Assembly (NCBI GenBank): GCA_036267135.1
Contig: DATAWQ010000082.1
Coordinates: 13,338 to 77,337 of the forward strand
Source of the DNA: PALSA-505 sp036267135
GTDB lineage: Bacteria > Actinomycetota > Actinomycetes > Streptosporangiales > Streptosporangiaceae
Direction: 5' to 3'
Length of the DNA: 64,000 nucleotides
Shown: positions 60,306 through 64,000 of the stretch, piece after piece
How the letters are laid out: each line of letters starts with the position of its first letter
Numbering within the stretch: position 1 is the stretch's first letter
Translations under genes and position numbers: made by a program
The notes under the pieces: model-generated
The model's database searches: none
Told to the model about the DNA's origin: nothing
Seen by the model: only the letters and a program-made list of their open reading frames with translations

Positions 60306-63041
60306 CCGGACGCCCAGTTTGCGGTACACACGGCCCAGCACGGCCTCGACGGTCTTCACGGCGAGGAAGGCCTGCGCGGCCGCCTCCCGGTTAGTCAGCC
60401 CCCCCGCGACGAGTTCTGCCACCCGCCGCTCGGTCTCGGTCAGCTCGGCCGGCGCCCGGGGCCGTACGTTGACCCGGGTCAGCTCGGCCGCGGCCAGCGC
60501 TTCCCACGCCGCAGCGCCAAAGGAGCCGAACTCGCGGCGGGCCCCATCGAGCAGGCGGTGCGCCGCTGTTTTCGCCTTGGCCCGCCGGTTGATCTGGCCC
60601 GCGATCAGCGACGTGCGAGCGAGGTCGAAGCGCAGCGGTGAATCGCGGTACCAGGTCAGCGCCTGGTCGATGGACATCTGGGCGTCTGCCAGCCGCCCGG
60701 CCTGGGCGTGGATCAGTGCCTGCCCTGTGCGCGCCACCGCGGCGGCCCACCCGCCACCGGAACGCCTGGCCTGGATGGTCAGCACGTCGAGGACGCGGGC
60801 CGCGTCGCAGGACCGGCCGACCGCGACGAGCGCGCAGAGGTAGTCCAGGTGCGAACGGCTGTAGCCGGGCTCTTCGAAGTGCATCGCGGTGAGGGCCGCG
60901 TACCACCGGTCAAGATGGCTCATGGCTGCCTCGGCGTCACCCCGCGACAGGGCGGTGAAGCCCAGTGCCCCGTGGGCGCGGTGCCGGAGCCAGCCTGAGG
61001 TCGACGGGGCATCGCGCAGTGCGATGAGGACACCGTCGGCTTCGTCGACCAGGCCCTGGTACGCCATCGCCAGGCCGACGTTGTACTGCGCTTGTGCCTT
61101 CTGGCCGGTCAGGTCGCCCTGCGTGGCCAGCGTGAGATGCTCGTCGGCGTACACCCGCCCCTGCGCGATCTGCCCCCGCCACAAGGCGATGCTCACCAGG
61201 TGTGCGATGGAGTAGGTGATCGAGGTGAGGTCGCCGGTCGCGCGGGCTTCGTCGAGGAGCGCGTTGAGCATCGTCTCGGAGGTGTCGAGCTCGTCGGCAT
61301 ACTTGAGCAGCGCGGCATAGTTCGCGTCCGCACGGTCGGAGAGCCGGCGGTAGTCGTGACCGCGCTCGATCGCGATGGCCCGCGCGAACATGTCGTGGTC
61401 GAGCCCGCGCCCGGCCCGGTACCGGGCGCCGGCCGCCTGGGCCAGCGCTCCGGACAGGATTTGCGGATCCGGCTGATCCAGGCCTTCGAGCAGCTCGACC
61501 GCCTGCGCGGCCGAGGCGTCGGACACGCTGATGTCATCGGTGACGGCCGCGAGGGTCAGCATCGCCTCGGCCAGCACGGTGGGGTCACCTGCCGCCTCGG
61601 CGATGGCGGTCCGCACCTCCGCCTCGGCGGCCCAGCCGGTGCCTTCGGTGGCGAACTCCGCCAGCCGGATGCGGCGGCGGGCGCGCTGCGGGGGATCTAG
61701 GGTCAGCCGGACCGCCGCCGCCTGCGTGGCCAGGGCCCCCGCGCTGTCTCCCGCGCGGAACTGCGCGTCCGCCAGCCGGTCCAGCCGCGGTGGCCGGTCG
61801 GCGGCGGTCAGCGTGTGCTCGAGGGCGAGCCGGGCGAGTTCGACGCCGATGTCGGGGACGCCCGCCGCCAGCGCGGCGGTGGCCCCGGCGTCCAGGGCCA
61901 CCGCGACGTGCGCCTGGGGCCCGGGCGAGGCCAGCGCCAGGTGCCGCGCGTGTTCCACCGGATCCTCGGTGCTGGCCGCCAGCCGCCGGTGCAGCACCCG
62001 GCGGCTTTCCGCGTCGAGCCCGTTGTAGGCCGCCGCGCAGAGCAGCGGATGTGCCGCGCGGATGACGCCCACCCCGTCGTCACCGGTGTCGACGACCACC
62101 AGGCCTGACCGCACCGCGACGTCGAGCGCATCACGGTTCACACCGGTTCCGGTGAACCGCCACGTCGCCGCCGTGGCCGCCGCGAGTTCCCTGACGTCGT
62201 CGCGCAGGCTGCGGATCCGCGCTTCGACGAGCGCGACCAGGCCGCCGGGCACCGGCAGCGGCACGCCGGCCTGCGGCTGGCGGTCCAGCCGTTCCAGCGC
62301 GCGCGCCAGTTCCAGCGCGTAGAGCGGGTTCCCGCCCGCGGTCTCGTGTATCCGGACCAGCAGCGGCCTCGGCAAGCGTGCGCCGATCCGCGATCGCAGC
62401 AGTTCGAAGAGGGCGGCCACGCTCAATGGTCCAAGCCGGATCTCCCGCCAGTGATCCGGCGGCAGGCTCTGGCCGAGCAGGCCGCCGGCTCCGTATCCGC
62501 GCGAGTCGCGAACGGTTCCCAGGAAACGAACGTCGCGGTGGTCCAGCCTGCGCAGCGCGAACAGCAGCGCCCGCCAGCTCGCCGGGTCGAATTCGGGCAC
62601 GTCGTCGATGGCCAGCAGCACCGGCGATGCTTCCGCCATCCGGTGCAGCGCGGTGAGAAAGGCGGTGCCGACGATCCGCTCGTCGGCGGCGCCGCCGTCG
62701 CCAGACTTAAGGGCGACGGCACGCAGTGCCCGGCCCTGCGGCCCAGGCAGCGAGTCCACGACCGGGTCGGGCACCGAACGCAGCAGGTCGGTCAGCCCCA
62801 CCCAGGGCAGCCGGGCCTCGGCCGCGGTCGCGCGCGACAACAGGATCTGGCCCCCCGCCGCGCGGTACTGCTGTGCCGCCCAGTCCCAGACCGCGGTTTT
62901 GCCGATGCCCGCGTCACCCACCAGCAGCACCGCGCGAGTACCCGCCGCGCCAGAGCCGAGACTGGCGAGCACCGCCGCGCCTTCGGCCTCACGCCCCACG
63001 AGATCCAGTGCCGGCATGCTCACGTGGACAGTCTGGGACAT
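60264..63041 (-). CDS. Large ATP-binding LuxR-family (LAL) regulator
   Basis: The protein has about 925 residues. Walker A is GDAGIGKT (42-49). Walker B is VLLAIDDVPEF, with His/Trp of classical members absent. A winged domain and TPR-like helices follow. The C-terminal HTH is LTETERRVAELVAGGLTNREAAAQAFLAVKTVEAVLGRVYRKLGVRSRTELV. ATG 63041 is preferred; TTG 63050 is upstream. It is the same type as the 2768 gene but divergent in sequence. Its target is unknown. Confidence 0.9.
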   Translation of the reverse strand: MSQTVHVSMPALDLVGREAEGAAVLASLGSGAAGTRAVLLVGDAGIGKTAVWDWAAQQYRAAGGQILLSRATAAEARLPWVGLTDLLRSVPDPVVDSLPGPQGRALRAVALKSGDGGAADERIVGTAFLTALHRMAEASPVLLAIDDVPEFDPASWRALLFALRRLDHRDVRFLGTVRDSRGYGAGGLLGQSLPPDHWREIRLGPLSVAALFELLRSRIGARLPRPLLVRIHETAGGNPLYALELARALERLDRQPQAGVPLPVPGGLVALVEARIRSLRDDVRELAAATAATWRFTGTGVNRDALDVAVRSGLVVVDTGDDGVGVIRAAHPLLCAAAYNGLDAESRRVLHRRLAASTEDPVEHARHLALASPGPQAHVAVALDAGATAALAAGVPDIGVELARLALEHTLTAADRPPRLDRLADAQFRAGDSAGALATQAAAVRLTLDPPQRARRRIRLAEFATEGTGWAAEAEVRTAIAEAAGDPTVLAEAMLTLAAVTDDISVSDASAAQAVELLEGLDQPDPQILSGALAQAAGARYRAGRGLDHDMFARAIAIERGHDYRRLSDRADANYAALLKYADELDTSETMLNALLDEARATGDLTSITYSIAHLVSIALWRGQIAQGRVYADEHLTLATQGDLTGQKAQAQYNVGLAMAYQGLVDEADGVLIALRDAPSTSGWLRHRAHGALGFTALSRGDAEAAMSHLDRWYAALTAMHFEEPGYSRSHLDYLCALVAVGRSCDAARVLDVLTIQARRSGGGWAAAVARTGQALIHAQAGRLADAQMSIDQALTWYRDSPLRFDLARTSLIAGQINRRAKAKTAAHRLLDGARREFGSFGAAAWEALAAAELTRVNVRPRAPAELTETERRVAELVAGGLTNREAAAQAFLAVKTVEAVLGRVYRKLGVRSRTELVGRMRASG

Positions 63042-63154
63042 ATCCGCCAATTCGGGTAGCCGTCATACTCGGCGCGACCGCACCGTGATGGCGCCCGGTG
63101 GCGCTCGGCCACGAAAGGTGAACGGTTGTCGCACCCCTGGGTAAGGATGGACGA

Positions 63155-63874
63155 ATGATCGCGAAGCTGAAGACCTACGTGCTGGACACGCCCGACATTG
63201 CGGCGCTCTGCGCCTTCTACGGCGGGCTCGCCGGCTGGACGAAGGCGTATGAAAACGAAGAGTGGATCACGATGACCACCGACGACGGGTGGCGCATAGC
63301 GTTCCAGGCCGCTCCCGATCACGTGCCGCCGCGCTGGCCAGATCCGGCCGCGCCGCAGCAGGCCCACCTTGACCTGCGCGTTCCAGATATCGACACGGCG
63401 GCCGACAAGGCAGTCCGGCTGGGCGCAACCCTGCTGCGACGCAACGAGACCTGGCACACCCTCGCCGATCCGGCCGGGCACCCGTTCGACGTCTGCCTGA
63501 AGGCCGACGATCCGAACACCACGGTGATGGCCTTCATGCTCGACTGCCCCGACGCTAAGGCGCTCGCCACGTTCTACTCCGAACTGCTGGGCAAGCCGAT
63601 CACATATGACGGCGAAGACGCGATGATGATCGGCGAGGACGGCCAACAGCCGGTGATGTTCCAGCAGATCGAGGACTATCGCCCGCCGCGGTGGCCGGAT
63701 CCGGCGGCGCCGCAGCAGGTCCACCTTGACCTGCTGGTCGACCGTGCCGACCTGGAATCGGCGGAGGCGGCGGCGCTGGCCACCGGCGCGACGAGGCTGC
63801 CCGGTGGCGGGGTCAACTGGCGGGTCTATGCCGACCCGGTCGGCAAGCCCTTCTGCCTGACCTGGGAGGGTTGA
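63155..63874 (+). CDS. Double VOC-domain protein
   Basis: The protein has 239 residues. Two VOC modules, about 1-118 and 123-239, each begin with a FY-containing helix (ALCAFYGGLAGW; ALATFYSELLGK). Each has the block RWPDPAAPQQ.HLDL, followed by HTLADPAGHPFDVC or WRVYADPVGKPFCL. These are glyoxalase/bleomycin-resistance-fold proteins; the function is unknown. It is related to the single VOC gene at 11890. It is divergent from the LAL gene. Confidence 0.9.
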   Translation: MIAKLKTYVLDTPDIAALCAFYGGLAGWTKAYENEEWITMTTDDGWRIAFQAAPDHVPPRWPDPAAPQQAHLDLRVPDIDTAADKAVRLGATLLRRNETWHTLADPAGHPFDVCLKADDPNTTVMAFMLDCPDAKALATFYSELLGKPITYDGEDAMMIGEDGQQPVMFQQIEDYRPPRWPDPAAPQQVHLDLLVDRADLESAEAAALATGATRLPGGGVNWRVYADPVGKPFCLTWEG

Positions 63875-64000
63875 CGGCCGAACCCCACAGCGGTCCAAGC
63901 GCAGAACCTGCGGTGGCGGGGCTGGGAGGTGTGGGCGGTGCACGACTGGGACAGTCTGGCCCGGCAGCCGGAGGCGGCGCTGGCCGGAGCGGCGAGTGGG
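63875..64000 (+). pseudogene. Aminoglycoside phosphotransferase-like C-terminal fragment
   Basis: After a TGA at 63872 the frame is open to the window end, reading ...QAQNLRWRGWEVWAVHDWDS and LARQPEAALAGAASG. This resembles the C-terminal metal-binding part (the D of HDWDS) of APH-family phosphotransferases. There is no start codon or kinase N-terminus before it, so it is 5'-truncated. The end is not visible. Confidence 0.5.

Overview
The window is GC-rich (roughly 70 %) DNA from a filamentous-type actinomycete. The evidence is strong third-position G/C bias, frequent GTG and TTG starts with GGAGG ribosome sites, an F420-type LLM oxidoreductase, large ATP-binding LuxR (LAL) regulators, CGNR, CHAD and SHOCT proteins, and many secreted enzymes. 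I see no rRNA, tRNA, CRISPR array, insertion sequence or prophage. The family may be Streptosporangiales-like, but I cannot name a species.

Layout. 1-2.55 kb: a minus-strand operon with a Trypco1 small protein, a trypsin-like protease fused to a toroid-like domain, and a truncated third gene. It looks like an actinobacterial conflict (defence-type) module and is the best candidate for a poorly described system. 2.8-12.6 kb: a LAL regulator, LLM oxidoreductase, mycothiol-type maleylpyruvate isomerase-fold protein, GNAT, D-amino-acid oxidase, a Ser/Pro-rich membrane protein, a Tat-exported phospholipase C-type phosphoesterase, and VOC and SHOCT proteins. 12.6-14.5 kb: an intact NarL-type two-component pair. 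14.7-23.4 kb: xylulokinase and xylose isomerase flank a surface-glycan set (WecB-like epimerase, WecG/TagA-like transferase, flavoprotein, alpha-toroid protein) and a decayed second two-component pair.

23.5-33.9 kb: two secreted beta-propeller-like proteins converging on a strong terminator; an overlapping operon of a CHAD protein, a ParA-like ATPase and a PIMT-type methyltransferase; an MBL hydrolase that seems to start at ATC; a CbiX-like protein; an Fcy1-like cytosine deaminase; and a CGNR regulator. 33.95-34.4 kb is noncoding and rich in nested inverted repeats. 34.4-42.7 kb: GntR/HAD pair, three MFS transporters and two TetR regulators with visible operators. 42.7-46.7 kb: a secreted protease with a TOPRIM protein, a patatin and a haem-type membrane protein.

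46.7-57.4 kb is an extracellular-enzyme block: a very large glycosidase with an inserted LamG domain and a damaged F5/8 domain, its divergent LacI regulator, a penicillin-acylase-family enzyme, and a tandem-duplicated S13 D-Ala-D-Ala carboxypeptidase whose second half has lost its active site. 57.4-64 kb: MarR with twin operators and a divergent oxidoreductase, YciI-like and DUF4242-like proteins, a second LAL regulator, a double VOC protein and a phosphotransferase fragment running off the end.

Gene decay recurs (17.3-18.8, 46.8, 59.1, 63.9 kb). Short tandem or inverted repeats sit in many intergenic gaps. All family names come from reading motifs; no database search was possible.
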